Shown here: positions 24,364-32,906 of the stretch, piece by piece
How positions within the stretch are numbered: the stretch's first letter is position 1
Layout: each line of letters starts with the position of its first letter
Source of the DNA: Candidatus Iainarchaeum sp.
Lineage (GTDB): Archaea > Iainarchaeota > Iainarchaeia > Iainarchaeales > 1-14-0-10-31-34
Reading direction: 5' to 3'
Assembly: GCA_017609625.1 (NCBI GenBank)
Contig: JAFCDN010000023.1
Span: forward strand, 1 to 37,730
Length of the DNA: 37,730 nt
Notes under the pieces: generated by a model
Databases searched by the model: none
Told to the model about the DNA's origin: nothing
What the model saw: the letters and a program-made list of their open reading frames with translations, nothing else
Position numbers and translations under genes: made by a program

Positions 24364-26745
24364 ATGATTAAAAAGGTCAGACTGCACAACTGGAAAAGCC
24401 ACAAAGATTCAGAATTTGAATTCAAAAAAGGCACTAATGTATTAACAGGAATAATTGGCGCAGGGAAAAGCACAGTAGTGGAAGCAATGTGCTATGCATT
24501 ATACGGCACATTTCCTGCACTGAATTCCAAAACAGTTTCTTTAGAAGAAATAATAATGAACAAGCCAAACCAGATGGAAGAAAGCAGAGTAGAACTGGAA
24601 TTTGAATATGCAGACAAAGATTATCTTGTTCAAAGAACTGTTTTTTCCGGGAAAAATGCAAACCAGGCAAAAATGTTTGAAGAAGGAAGATTAATTGCAG
24701 GGCCAAAGCCAACTGAAGTAACAGAAAGAGTGGAAAAAATAATTGAAATGAACTATGATTTATTTTCGCGTGCGGTTTATTCAGAGCAAAATCAGATAGA
24801 TTTCTTTTTGAAGCTAACTCCTGCAAACAGGAAAAAAAAGTTTGATGAAATTCTTGGATTAGACAAATATGAAAAAGCAAGGAAAACAAATACAACAGTA
24901 ATAAACAGAATCAAAAAAAATGTTGAAGACAGAAAAGAATTGATAAAAAAGAGCTCAGAAACAATAGACGAAAATGCATTAAAAGAACTGCAGCAAAAAA
25001 AAGAAGAAAAAGAAAAGAAAGAAAAAGAGTTAAAAGAAAAAATTGAAAAAGGAAAAAAAGAACTTGAAGACAAAAAAAAAGAAATAGAAGAACTGGAAAA
25101 AAAAGAAAAGAAATTTAATGAACTGAAAGAAAAAGGCATTCAATTGGAATCCAAGATTTCTGAAACAGAAAAAAAGTTCAGTGAAAAAGAAAGTGAATTA
25201 AAAGCAACAGAAGAGGAAGAAAAAGAAAAACAAAATGAACTGAAAAAAGAAAAAGAAGAACTGGAAGAAAAGAGAAAAGAACTGTCTTCAGTTCAGGCAG
25301 AGATTAAAAGCCAGCAGGAAAAAAAAGAATATTTGGAAAAAGAAATCAGCAGAAAAAAAAACATGTTTCCAGAAGGAATTGATTCAGAGGAAAAAGTAAA
25401 AGAAAAAATAGAATACATTGAAAACGAAATCAGAAAACTAAAAAAAGAAAAAGAAGAACTGGAAAAAAAAACAGAATCAGGCGAGGAAAAAGCGGCTGAA
25501 TTAGAAAAAGGGATTTCATTGAATGAAAGCAGAGTGCAGGAACTTGAAGAAAACATAAAAAAATTAAGCAAAATAGAGTCAGACTGCCCAGTATGCTCTA
25601 CAAAGCTGAGTAAAGAGAAAAAGATTGAACTAATAAATTCCAGCGAAAAAGAACAGTCAAGACTAGGAATAATAAACAAAGGATTAAGCGAAGAGGAAGA
25701 AAAAATAAGGAAAGAAGTTGAAAAAGGAAAAGAACAGGGAAAAGAGATAGAAGAGAAAGCGAAAAAAGAAGAGGAAGAAAAAAACAAAGTAAAGTTTTTG
25801 AAGGAAAAATTCAGAGAAATAAAAGAAACAGAAAAAGAAATTAAAATTTGCAGTGAAAAATTAGAGGAAGCGAAAAAATCTGAAGATAAAGTAAAAGAAA
25901 AATTCAGTGAAGAAAAAATAAAAGAACTGGAAAAAGAAATCAAAAAAACAGAGGAAATAATTGAACTGCAAAAAGAGTTTTTAAAATGCGGAAAGTGGAA
26001 AAAAGAATTTGAAAAAGTTCTGGAAGAAAAAAAGGTTTTGGACTATAAAGAAGGCTCTTTTGGAGAGAAAAAAGAAAAAGTTGTTTCAATAAATGCTTTG
26101 GTTGAATCATTAGAAAAAGAAAAAGAAAACAATCTGGAACTGATTGAAAGTGTTAAAGCAAATATTGAAAAAATTAAACAAGAAAAGGAAAAAATAGGGG
26201 AATTAAAAGGAACTGTTGAAAAACAGGAAAAAAGCCTGGAAAAGCTTGCATTATTTAATAATGCTTTAAGCTCAACTCAAAGCGAATTAAGGGCAGAAAT
26301 GATTCACACAATAAATACAGCAATGGATGATGTATGGAATAGAATTTACCCTTACAAAGATTTCACTTCAGCCAAAATGGAAATAGAAGAAGGAAACTAT
26401 GAAATTAAAGTAAAAGAAAAAAACGGGAAATGGACCAGAGTTGAAGGAATTCTTTCAGGAGGGGAAAGAAGCAGCGCAGCAATATGCATTAGAGTAGCGT
26501 TTTCTCTTGTCTTAAGCCAAAACCTTAGCTGGCTGATTTTAGATGAACCAACACACAATTTAGACAGGAATTCTGTTGCAGAATTAAGTAAAATGATGAA
26601 AGAACATCTTCCTTCTTTAGTTGAACAGATTTTTATTATTACACACGATCCTGAAATGGAAAAAGCTGCTTCAGGAACATACTATGAAATAGAAAGAGAT
26701 AAAGAAAATGAAGGAAGTTCAATTCCAAAAAACAATTTGAATTAA
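24364..26745 (+). CDS. rad50: DNA double-strand break repair ATPase Rad50
   Basis: Rad50 with Mre11 tethers and resects broken DNA ends. The 793-residue protein has a Walker A motif (GIIGAGKST, about residues 29-37), then long coiled coils. The zinc hook is C408-P-V-C411. A second coil precedes the C-terminal ATPase lobe: LSGGERSSAAICIRVA signature and WLILDEPTHNLD Walker B. It is slightly short for the family through the coils. No mre11 gene is next to it, unlike the usual archaeal operon. A TTTTTTTAAG element centred 27 bases before the ATG suggests a leaderless message. Its stop shares TTAA with the eS17 stop. Confidence 0.93.
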   Translation: MIKKVRLHNWKSHKDSEFEFKKGTNVLTGIIGAGKSTVVEAMCYALYGTFPALNSKTVSLEEIIMNKPNQMEESRVELEFEYADKDYLVQRTVFSGKNANQAKMFEEGRLIAGPKPTEVTERVEKIIEMNYDLFSRAVYSEQNQIDFFLKLTPANRKKKFDEILGLDKYEKARKTNTTVINRIKKNVEDRKELIKKSSETIDENALKELQQKKEEKEKKEKELKEKIEKGKKELEDKKKEIEELEKKEKKFNELKEKGIQLESKISETEKKFSEKESELKATEEEEKEKQNELKKEKEELEEKRKELSSVQAEIKSQQEKKEYLEKEISRKKNMFPEGIDSEEKVKEKIEYIENEIRKLKKEKEELEKKTESGEEKAAELEKGISLNESRVQELEENIKKLSKIESDCPVCSTKLSKEKKIELINSSEKEQSRLGIINKGLSEEEEKIRKEVEKGKEQGKEIEEKAKKEEEEKNKVKFLKEKFREIKETEKEIKICSEKLEEAKKSEDKVKEKFSEEKIKELEKEIKKTEEIIELQKEFLKCGKWKKEFEKVLEEKKVLDYKEGSFGEKKEKVVSINALVESLEKEKENNLELIESVKANIEKIKQEKEKIGELKGTVEKQEKSLEKLALFNNALSSTQSELRAEMIHTINTAMDDVWNRIYPYKDFTSAKMEIEEGNYEIKVKEKNGKWTRVEGILSGGERSSAAICIRVAFSLVLSQNLSWLILDEPTHNLDRNSVAELSKMMKEHLPSLVEQIFIITHDPEMEKAASGTYYEIERDKENEGSSIPKNNLN

Positions 26746-26927
26746 TCTTTTATGCCTTTAGTTCTTGAAATAAAACCAGCAATAAGGTTTCTTATTTTCT
26801 TTGAAAATCCAAAATTCATTGAATTAATTACTTCCTTGTTTTTTTCAAAGTCTTTAGAAAAGTCGTCTCTTTCCCGTAACAGGATTTCTGCTTTATTTTT
26901 TACACCTTTTGGAACTGATTTTCCCAT
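26742..26927 (-). CDS. rps17e: Small-subunit ribosomal protein eS17
   Basis: The 61-residue product starts MGKSVPKGVKNKAEILL, then DFSKDFEKNKEVI and SKKIRNLIAGFISRTKG. The block F-S-x-D-F-E-x-N-K followed by a lysine/arginine-rich LRNxIAGxIxR matches archaeal eS17, a 30S subunit protein shared with eukaryotes. ATG 26927 has AGGTG seven bases upstream; the open frame starts nine bases earlier. It lies directly after rpoK on the same strand, so the two are co-transcribed. Confidence 0.85.
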   Translation of the reverse strand: MGKSVPKGVKNKAEILLRERDDFSKDFEKNKEVINSMNFGFSKKIRNLIAGFISRTKGIKD

Positions 26928-26936
26928 TAAAAACAC

Positions 26937-27137
26937 CTAAGGAGTTACTTTAGTTACTTCCCCTGAAGGAAAACTTCTTACTACAGCCAAAGGAATCTTT
27001 TTTTCAGTTAATTCCCTTCTGGCAATATCCAGCATGGATTCTCCTTTCTCTGTTTTAAGCAAAGGAGGCGCACCCAAAGATAACTGAAAAGATCTTGCGC
27101 TGATTAATCTTGTTTTTTCAAATCTTGTTAAATCCAT
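26937..27137 (-). CDS. rpoK: DNA-directed RNA polymerase subunit K (Rpb6-like)
   Basis: The 66-residue protein reads LTRFEKTRLISARSFQLSLG, then GAPPLL and later KKIPLAVVRSFPSGE. These match the archaeal RpoK core: the T-R-F-E-K-x-R motif, ARxLQxSxGAP, and the IPLxVxRxxPxG end. RpoK is a small assembly subunit of archaeal RNA polymerase. The stop lies nine bases from the eS17 start, giving an rpoK-eS17 pair. The 92-base gap upstream (27138-27229) holds no other gene. Confidence 0.92.
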   Translation of the reverse strand: MDLTRFEKTRLISARSFQLSLGAPPLLKTEKGESMLDIARRELTEKKIPLAVVRSFPSGEVTKVTP

Positions 27138-27229
27138 AAAACATCAATTTCAACCAAAATAAAATGAAAAAAAATCGGTTAATGATACATAATAGAAAAT
27201 ATAGGAAAAAGAATAAAAAAGCAACAGTT

Positions 27230-28750
27230 CTAGCTGGTTTTGCTTAATTCAACCTGTGGAAGAGGGATTTTTTCGCTTCTTGAAAATTCAGTAACCAAAT
27301 CCAATGCATTGTCAGAATCAAGCAAAACAGCATCTTTTTCAACAAAAGAAACACAAGAATTTGTCTGAGAAAATTCCTTAAATTTATTTAAAACAAAAGA
27401 AAAAACACAGTTAATGGAATTTGAAAGCCTGAAATCAAAGAAAGCAGTTGAAGTAGAAGATAAATGAAAGGGAATAGAAGAAAAAATTGTTTTCAAGGCT
27501 TTTCTGTATTCAGAAAAAAAATTGAATTCAGGATCTTCATCCAAAAACAATGAAAAAGCAATTCCTTTATTTTTAATTGAATTAAATTCAGCTTCATGGA
27601 TTTTGCTGTCAAACAAAACTATTTTTTTGTTTAATTTACTTAACTCTAATGAAAGAAAAGACTCTTTTTTCCTGCAAAACCATTCTATTTCATGGTCAGA
27701 TAAAAAAGAAATTTTTTCCTCGCTTTTGAGTTTTAATGCATCCTCTAAAGGAATTCGTAAAACATCATTTCTAAAGAAAGGGCCTAAAGGCATGTTCTTT
27801 AATTTCCATTCACTTTTTCTTTTGGTTCTCTTTTCTTTTCCTAAAGCATTTTCATGGAAAAAGACACTCCAATTTTTATTTGAAGATTCAAAATAAATTG
27901 CATCCTCCAAAAATTTTACTTCAATAAGAGAAGAAAGCAGAATGTTTTTTTCCTGCAAAGATTCTGGCTTGCAGCAGGAACAGTTTATTGAATCAAAACC
28001 AATATTATAAAAAGGAAAAGAAAATAAAGCAGACCAGACAGAAGAAAAATCAATTTTCTTTAATTTTTCCGAGGATTTTCTTTCAAAACCTGAATCAAAC
28101 TTTGGCTTCTGTTTTGGAAAAGCAAAATTGTTTTTGAATAAAATTTTTTCTAAAAACAAATCAAGAATTTTTGCTTTTGAATCAGGAATTAATTCTGGTT
28201 TTTCACACAAAATATTTGAAAGAACTATTTTTGAAAGAAATTTTTTTCCTGAATCATTTGAAATAGAAAGCATTTCAGAAATTTCTTTTTCTAACGGAGC
28301 AGAGGAAAAATTAAACCTTATTTCAGGAATCCTTTTCAGCTCCTTGCGTTTGGGTTCTCCATTTAATTCAAACTCGTCAAAAAAGCTCCATCCTTTAGAA
28401 AGCAGAAACTGTCTTTCAGGGGAGAGAAGGATTCCTTTTTTTTCAGCAACAGAGTTCAAGTCTTTCAAGAAATAGAAGTCAGAAGAAAAGACTTTTACTC
28501 CGTTATTCACACGCTCTATTCTCAGCTTTTTGTTTACCACACTCAAAGCCTTTAGAGAAGGAAGAGAAGAATCATGGATGAAAATATGAGGGGTGAAGGC
28601 AAAAGAAACCCTTCTGCTCTCTAATAAGTTAGAGAATTCAATGCTTACTCTGCATTTTTCCTGCAGGTACTCTGCATTAGATAGATAAAAGGTATTGAAA
28701 GCTTTTTGAAGCATAGAAGAAACAAATTTAAGGCCTTTAAAAACAAGCAT
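27230..28750 (-). CDS. Large protein of unknown family with a CxCC motif
   Basis: The 506-residue protein is soluble, with mixed hydrophobic and basic stretches, and I do not recognise its family. Around residue 258 it has INCSCCKPESL, a C-x-C-C cluster followed by proline, which could bind metal. There are no Walker, DxH phosphoesterase or methyltransferase motifs, so it is not Mre11 despite lying near rad50. Start ATG 28750 sits about 38 bases downstream of a TATA-like element (near 28785-28792); ATG 28711 is an alternative. It is divergent from the ribbon-helix-helix gene, and may lead into the rpoK-eS17 genes. Confidence 0.6.
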   Translation of the reverse strand: MLVFKGLKFVSSMLQKAFNTFYLSNAEYLQEKCRVSIEFSNLLESRRVSFAFTPHIFIHDSSLPSLKALSVVNKKLRIERVNNGVKVFSSDFYFLKDLNSVAEKKGILLSPERQFLLSKGWSFFDEFELNGEPKRKELKRIPEIRFNFSSAPLEKEISEMLSISNDSGKKFLSKIVLSNILCEKPELIPDSKAKILDLFLEKILFKNNFAFPKQKPKFDSGFERKSSEKLKKIDFSSVWSALFSFPFYNIGFDSINCSCCKPESLQEKNILLSSLIEVKFLEDAIYFESSNKNWSVFFHENALGKEKRTKRKSEWKLKNMPLGPFFRNDVLRIPLEDALKLKSEEKISFLSDHEIEWFCRKKESFLSLELSKLNKKIVLFDSKIHEAEFNSIKNKGIAFSLFLDEDPEFNFFSEYRKALKTIFSSIPFHLSSTSTAFFDFRLSNSINCVFSFVLNKFKEFSQTNSCVSFVEKDAVLLDSDNALDLVTEFSRSEKIPLPQVELSKTS

Positions 28751-28816
28751 CCAGCAGGTGATTGCCGGTGAAAACAGAAGAAATTATATAAATAATATAT
28801 ATTTAATATAATGCAG

Positions 28817-28829
28817 TATATATTTATAT
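28817..28829 (+). promoter_or_regulatory. TATA box for the RHH regulator
   Basis: TATATATTTATAT is centred about 27 bases before ATG 28850. This spacing fits a leaderless message, and the region is also AT-rich toward the divergent gene at 28750. Confidence 0.5.
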
Positions 28830-28849
28830 CTGAAAAGTGTTGTTTTATT

Positions 28850-29101
28850 ATGGTTTCAAAAGTTTCTGTGCTAATTAATTTTTCTAAAAAAGATTTAGAG
28901 CAGATTGACAAGCTGGTTAAAAACGGTTTTTATGCTTCCCGCACTGAAGCAGTCAGAGACGCAGTAAGAGAAAGAATCAAAGAGTTAAGCGGTAAAACAA
29001 AAAAAGGCCTTGTATATGAAAAAGACGATGTGCTGGAAAAAGCATTAGAAGAATATATTAATGATGATCCAGGCAAGAGATTACAGAAACTTGGATTTTG
29101 A
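28850..29101 (+). CDS. Ribbon-helix-helix (CopG/Arc-type) DNA-binding regulator
   Basis: The 83-residue product starts MVSKVSVLINFSKKDLEQIDKLVKNGFYASRTEAVRDAVRE. A first beta strand is followed by two helices with the pattern of the RHH fold (S-R-T-E-A-V-R-D-A). The tail is charged and probably dimerises or binds a partner. No toxin gene is adjacent, so it may be a lone transcription factor. It is in a divergent gap with the unknown 506-residue gene, so it may control that gene or itself. An upstream ATG at 28811 is less likely given the TATA position. Confidence 0.75.
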   Translation: MVSKVSVLINFSKKDLEQIDKLVKNGFYASRTEAVRDAVRERIKELSGKTKKGLVYEKDDVLEKALEEYINDDPGKRLQKLGF

Positions 29102-29650
29102 TTAAACGTTTTCTTCTGTCAAAAAGAATTTTTTAAGTTTTGGCTCAACTAAAACTCTTCTGACTCTTTTTTTGAGTAATTGTTCTGTTAAAGGATTATG
29201 AGCACCTGCAATAAAAGAGGTTGCCAAGTGAAATTTTCCTTTACTTAATAACTGTCTTAACCTAGCTTCATTCATTGTAGCAAGATTGCCTGCAACAACT
29301 TTTTTGGTTTTGCTATTCCTAAAGCCAGTTTTGATTGGATTAAGACACAGCACTTGAATTCTTCCCTTTAAATGTGTATCCCAATTAACCATTCGTTCCC
29401 AATATTTTCCAGAACTCGCTCCTAAATCCAAAATCCTAACAACTTTTACTCCTCTTTTAAGAAAATAATTTATTCTAGAAAGAATTGCACCATATTCATT
29501 TGGCGAGAAAAACTCTCCAAACCTTAACCACTGTTTTTTTTTGTCCCAAGTTCTTACTTTTCTAAGCATTTTGGCTATCTTTGTTCTCTGCTCTTTTCCG
29601 GCTTTAGTTCTCTTTAACTCTCTTAAAGTCATTACTCTTTTCTTAGCCAT
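29102..29650 (-). CDS. Rossmann-like SAM methyltransferase, probable RNA modification
   Basis: The 182-residue protein has a basic N-terminus (KKRVMTLRELKRTKAGKEQRTK) and then VKVVRILDLGASSGKYWERM, a class I methyltransferase SAM-binding loop. Beyond it, VLCLNPIK takes the place of the second-strand acidic residue. No clear catalytic motif follows. The lysine-rich start suggests nucleic acid binding. I place the start at ATG 29650; an open frame runs to 29668. It abuts the RHH gene end to end and is followed upstream by HerA, which is 16 bases away and co-directional. An inactive or atypical enzyme is possible. Confidence 0.55.
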   Translation of the reverse strand: MAKKRVMTLRELKRTKAGKEQRTKIAKMLRKVRTWDKKKQWLRFGEFFSPNEYGAILSRINYFLKRGVKVVRILDLGASSGKYWERMVNWDTHLKGRIQVLCLNPIKTGFRNSKTKKVVAGNLATMNEARLRQLLSKGKFHLATSFIAGAHNPLTEQLLKKRVRRVLVEPKLKKFFLTEENV

Positions 29651-29683
29651 AAATAGTTTAAGAAACAAACTAATATTTAAGTT

Positions 29684-31222
29684 TTACAAAAACTGTTTTG
29701 CTTCGTTTTCTTTTTCTTCTGAAGAGTTTTCAAATTCTACTGCAGAATCTTCAAGAGATTTTTCGTGTTTGGATTCCATTGAATTTCTTTTTCTTACTTT
29801 AAAAAATAAAGGAAAGCCAGTTGCTTCCCCAAGAATTAATGCTTCTCCTACACGGAGGACAGTAATCATTTCCAAAGAACGGGAATCCATTCCTTCAGAG
29901 CTTTCTCCAATGTGCTTTAAATCATAAGGGTTAGTAATACGCAAAATAATGTGTGAATTGCACTGCGAAAGAACTGTGGTGCTTAACTGGATTGGCCTTT
30001 GAGAAATCAAGCAAAGCGATGCCCCGAATTTCCTTCCTTCTCTTGCAATAGTTTGTAAAATGCTTCTGGAAATAGCGCCTTCTTTTGAAACATTCTGGGG
30101 AATAAACTGATGTGCTTCCTCTAATACAAGCAAAAAAGGAGGAATTGATTTGCGTCTTCTTAAAGCAAACAATTTGTTTGCAAAATAGTTTACTATAATT
30201 TGTTTCTTTTTTAGAGTAATTATATCAGAAAAATCAACTATTGTAAGTTTTCCTGACTCAACCAAATCTTCAATTGAAGGAGAATCTGTTTCAGAAAACA
30301 AATGCAATGCTTCTAGTTCAGCAAACCACGAATTCAAAACTTTTTCTGTTGCATCCTTTATTTCTTCATCTTTTGACAATTCTCTTCTGATGTCATTTAA
30401 AGAATAAGGCCCAGAGCCTTCTTTCATTTGCTTTTGGAGTTTTTGTATTACTCTTCCTAACTCTCTTTTCTGCGGGGCACTTAACCCAGGAAGGATTGAA
30501 GAAAACATAAAAGAAGAAAGTTTTGATACTCCGATTCTGATATTTCTTGCTTTAACTAATTTTGTTTTTGAACTATAGTCTTTGAATTTTTTATCTGCAA
30601 CTGGTTCAGCAAAAGAAGAGTATTCTCCATGAACATCCAAAACAATTGTTGAAACTCTTCCTTGTTCTTTTTTTCTGTTTAATAATTCTTCTAGCAAAAC
30701 ACTTGTAAAATACGATTTTCCTGCGCCAGACATTGCCAAAATTGCCACATGTTTTTGAAGCATTTTAGTTAGATTTATTTTTACTTCAGTATCATGATAT
30801 TCAACTTTTCCCAAGCTTAAACCATTTTTTTCATCAAAAGAAAAAAACTTTTTCAGGTTTTTTTCTGAAGCAATCCTTACTTTTGTTCCAGGAGAAGGCG
30901 GAAAAGTAGATCTTTTTGTCAGGGTTTCAGTGAAAACTCCTAAAGGTTTTGTTTCTGCTACAAGGAATTCCCATTCAGTAATAGGAAACTGTTCTTTCAG
31001 GCTAAGGCCATTGCTTTCAAATTCTTTAACTGAATCTGCTCTTTCAAAATATCTGTTTGTTTTGATTACATTGTTTACCAATGCAATGAGCGTTCCTTCA
31101 GAGTAATCCATTTCAACAAACTGGCCTCTGTGCACTGGCTTGTCTGAATCAACCACAAAACTTAATTTTGAAGGGCTTGGCGAATCCATATTAGAGATGA
31201 CTGTGCCGATTTCTTCTTGCAT
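29684..31222 (-). CDS. herA: HerA DNA helicase/translocase
   Basis: HerA is a hexameric FtsK-type pump that with NurA and Mre11-Rad50 resects DNA ends. The ~512-residue protein begins with a HAS-barrel-like beta domain. It then has Walker A LAMSGAGKSYFTSVLLEEL and Walker B LLVLEEAHQFIP, with SQRPIQLS and SQCNSHIILRI as in HerA. ATG 31222 is chosen; the frame is open 45 bases further. A TATA-like TTTTAAATAAACC lies 20-30 bases before the start. NurA is 1.7 kb further right, separated by other genes. Confidence 0.93.
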   Translation of the reverse strand: MQEEIGTVISNMDSPSPSKLSFVVDSDKPVHRGQFVEMDYSEGTLIALVNNVIKTNRYFERADSVKEFESNGLSLKEQFPITEWEFLVAETKPLGVFTETLTKRSTFPPSPGTKVRIASEKNLKKFFSFDEKNGLSLGKVEYHDTEVKINLTKMLQKHVAILAMSGAGKSYFTSVLLEELLNRKKEQGRVSTIVLDVHGEYSSFAEPVADKKFKDYSSKTKLVKARNIRIGVSKLSSFMFSSILPGLSAPQKRELGRVIQKLQKQMKEGSGPYSLNDIRRELSKDEEIKDATEKVLNSWFAELEALHLFSETDSPSIEDLVESGKLTIVDFSDIITLKKKQIIVNYFANKLFALRRRKSIPPFLLVLEEAHQFIPQNVSKEGAISRSILQTIAREGRKFGASLCLISQRPIQLSTTVLSQCNSHIILRITNPYDLKHIGESSEGMDSRSLEMITVLRVGEALILGEATGFPLFFKVRKRNSMESKHEKSLEDSAVEFENSSEEKENEAKQFL

Positions 31223-31253
31223 AAAAAAATGGTTGCTTAAAGGTTTATTTAAA

Positions 31254-31270
31254 AGTTTGCAGTGCAAACT
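31254..31270. promoter_or_regulatory. 7-bp inverted repeat upstream of herA
   Basis: AGTTTGC and GCAAACT flank AGT, just upstream of the herA TATA region. It might be an operator. Nothing else supports that. Confidence 0.3.
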
Positions 31271-31314
31271 GCCGGTGAAAAAAGCTTTTAAAGAAAGGAA
31301 AATAATTGTTTATT

Positions 31315-31653
31315 ATGAAAAGAAATTTTTTAGTAAGCAGAAATACTGGAAAGCCCATAGACAGGCCAAAAAAACCATAAACTCATGTCAACCCAGTTTT
31401 AACCATAGAACAAATAAAAGAAAATCAGCGTAGATTCATTGAACAGGGTTTAAAGAACAGAGAAAAAAATGAAATTCCAAAAAAATTGCGTCTTAAAGAA
31501 ATAAACCCAAAACTAAAAGCAAGGATTAAAAGAATGGTACAAGAAGGCCGGGATCTTTCTGAAATTTTAACAATATTATCAGATGAAAACGTCAGATACT
31601 CTGTAGGAGAAATTAAAACAGCATATAAAGATGCACTGGGCGAAAAGAACTAA
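31315..31653 (+). pseudogene. Small helical protein with an in-frame TAA near its N-terminus
   Basis: From ATG 31315 the frame encodes about 21 residues (MKRNFLVSRNTGKPIDRPKK), a TAA at 31378-31380, then a further ~90 residues with strong coding character. These include IEQIKENQRRFIEQGL and KARIKRMVQEGRDLSEILTI, ending at TAA 31653. No start codon follows the internal stop until well inside the second part. A single base change could explain it. The product would be a ~112-residue, basic, helix-rich protein of unknown family. Its final CTAA is shared with the stop of the convergent HAD gene. Otherwise the 31223-31649 stretch has no other gene. Confidence 0.5.
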
Positions 31654-32330
31654 TTCTTGAATTCAATTATTTCATCTAATTCATCCAAGGAATGAATTAC
31701 TGCATCAACTGAAAGTTTTTTTCCTTTGTGCCTGTTTTTTCTGTCGATTAAAATTGATTTCATTCCTGCTCTTTTTGCTCCGGTCATGTCTGTTCTTAAA
31801 GAATCCCCGACCATCACTGCTTCAGCAGGTTTTATTTTCAGTTTTTTTAAGGGCAAACGAAAGATTTTTGGATTAGGCTTTAATAAAGCAACATCACAGG
31901 AGAGAATTGTTTCATCAAAAAAATCATTGAATTTTAATCCATTTGAATTCAAATGGTTTACTGCAAAGTTTTCGCAGTTGGAAACCAAAGCAGTTTTGAA
32001 GTTTTTTCTGGTTTTTTTCAGAACTTTTTTTGTTTCAGGGTAAAGCTTTATTGTTTTCAGGGATTTGTTCCACAAAAAATCCAAATCTCCTAATAAAATT
32101 TCTCCAACTGGATGGGAAAAATGATTCAAAAGCTTTGTATACAATTGATCTAAAGATTCAAATTTTTCCAGCATTATTGCCTGCTCACATTCACACATAA
32201 ATTGTGCGTGAGTTATTTCATTTAATCCAAGCCTTTCCTGAATGTCCATAAAAAAATCTTTTTTCAGGTCAGAAAAAGCAAGAGTATGCCATAAATCAAA
32301 AAAAACTGCTTTAACTTTTAATTTTTCCAT
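31650..32330 (-). CDS. HAD superfamily hydrolase
   Basis: The 226-residue protein begins KVKAVFFDLWHTLAFSDL, the HAD motif I with its nucleophile aspartate, but the usual second aspartate (DxD) is tryptophan. It continues with TALVSNCEN (motif II), ALLKPNPKIF (lysine motif III) and VMVGDSLRTDMTGAKRAGM (motif IV). It has a cap domain between motifs I and II, so it is a class I phosphatase-like enzyme. The W at the second acid position changes the expected chemistry but is seen in some family branches. The substrate is unknown. Confidence 0.85.
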   Translation of the reverse strand: MEKLKVKAVFFDLWHTLAFSDLKKDFFMDIQERLGLNEITHAQFMCECEQAIMLEKFESLDQLYTKLLNHFSHPVGEILLGDLDFLWNKSLKTIKLYPETKKVLKKTRKNFKTALVSNCENFAVNHLNSNGLKFNDFFDETILSCDVALLKPNPKIFRLPLKKLKIKPAEAVMVGDSLRTDMTGAKRAGMKSILIDRKNRHKGKKLSVDAVIHSLDELDEIIEFKN

Positions 32331-32365
32331 AGAAAAAGAAAAAGAAAGAAAAAAATATTAATCAA

Positions 32366-32680
32366 TCACTTTTTAAGTAACGCCAGCCTTTTGTTTAATT
32401 CAAAATAAAGAGTCGCTTTTTTCATTTTGTTTAATTTAAATAATCTCTTTATCATCGCCTTTTCGGTTATTGTAAAAATATAATTTGTTTTTATTACACT
32501 GTCCTTTATTGCACCTTCTTTTTTAGACAAAGGAATTCCTCGCATTTCCAAATTGCTTGTTATCCCTGCAACAACAACATTAGTTAACTCTTCAAACAAT
32601 ACTACTACAGGCCTTTTTTTGGTTTCAAAAGAATCCAAAAACTGGATTTCAGCAAGAACTACTTGACCTGACTCAAGCAT
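32366..32680 (-). CDS. MazF/PemK-type endoribonuclease toxin
   Basis: The 104-residue protein (from ATG 32680) begins MLESGQVVLAEIQFLD and continues TKKRPVVVLF, matching the MazF/PemK fold (G-x-V... then RPVVVL with the Arg-Pro). NVVVAGITSN fits the next strand. Such toxins cut mRNA or tRNA at short sites. It overlaps the antitoxin gene by 8 bases, so the two are translated together. The open frame extends to 32695. The second half is diverged, so the exact subfamily is uncertain. Confidence 0.75.
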   Translation of the reverse strand: MLESGQVVLAEIQFLDSFETKKRPVVVLFEELTNVVVAGITSNLEMRGIPLSKKEGAIKDSVIKTNYIFTITEKAMIKRLFKLNKMKKATLYFELNKRLALLKK

Positions 32681-32906
32681 GTTCCCAGGCCTCATCTTCT
32701 TTGTTATCCCATAACTCAGTCATTTTTTCCTGCTGTATTCTGTGCAGGAATTCATCATACTGGTTTCTGTGAGCATTGTAAAACTTCAACATAGTTTCAA
32801 TAAACTCTGAATAAGTCTGCCTTTCATATTTTTTTGATTTTTTCAGTTTTTTTACAACATTTTTTTCCAATTGAATAGTGGTTATTTCAGACATATAGAA
32901 CTCCAT
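32673..32906 (-). CDS. Antitoxin of the MazF-like module
   Basis: Starting at ATG 32906 gives 77 residues (MEFYMSEITTIQLEKNVVKKLKK). The ITTIQLEKNVVKKLKKSKK part followed by TYSEFIETMLKFY resembles a ribbon-helix-helix or related DNA-binding arm. The acidic tail (EKMTELWDNKEDEAWEHA) probably neutralises the toxin. The TATA element lies about 26 bases upstream of 32906; ATG 32894 with GGAG six bases before it is an alternative. It overlaps the toxin gene at its end. Confidence 0.65.
   Translation of the reverse strand: MEFYMSEITTIQLEKNVVKKLKKSKKYERQTYSEFIETMLKFYNAHRNQYDEFLHRIQQEKMTELWDNKEDEAWEHA

Noticed and set aside
25293-25943. Long open frame (216 residues) on the minus strand opposite Rad50
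   Set aside because: It is the antisense of the coiled-coil region; the product is a monotonous Ser/Phe/Leu sequence that mirrors Glu/Lys-rich codons. Same for minus-strand frames opposite phosphoglycerate mutase (7020-7490) and the flippase-like gene (5036-5437).
27230-28750. Mre11 as the identity of the 506-residue gene near rad50
   Set aside because: No DxH, GDxxH or GHxH phosphoesterase motifs are present.
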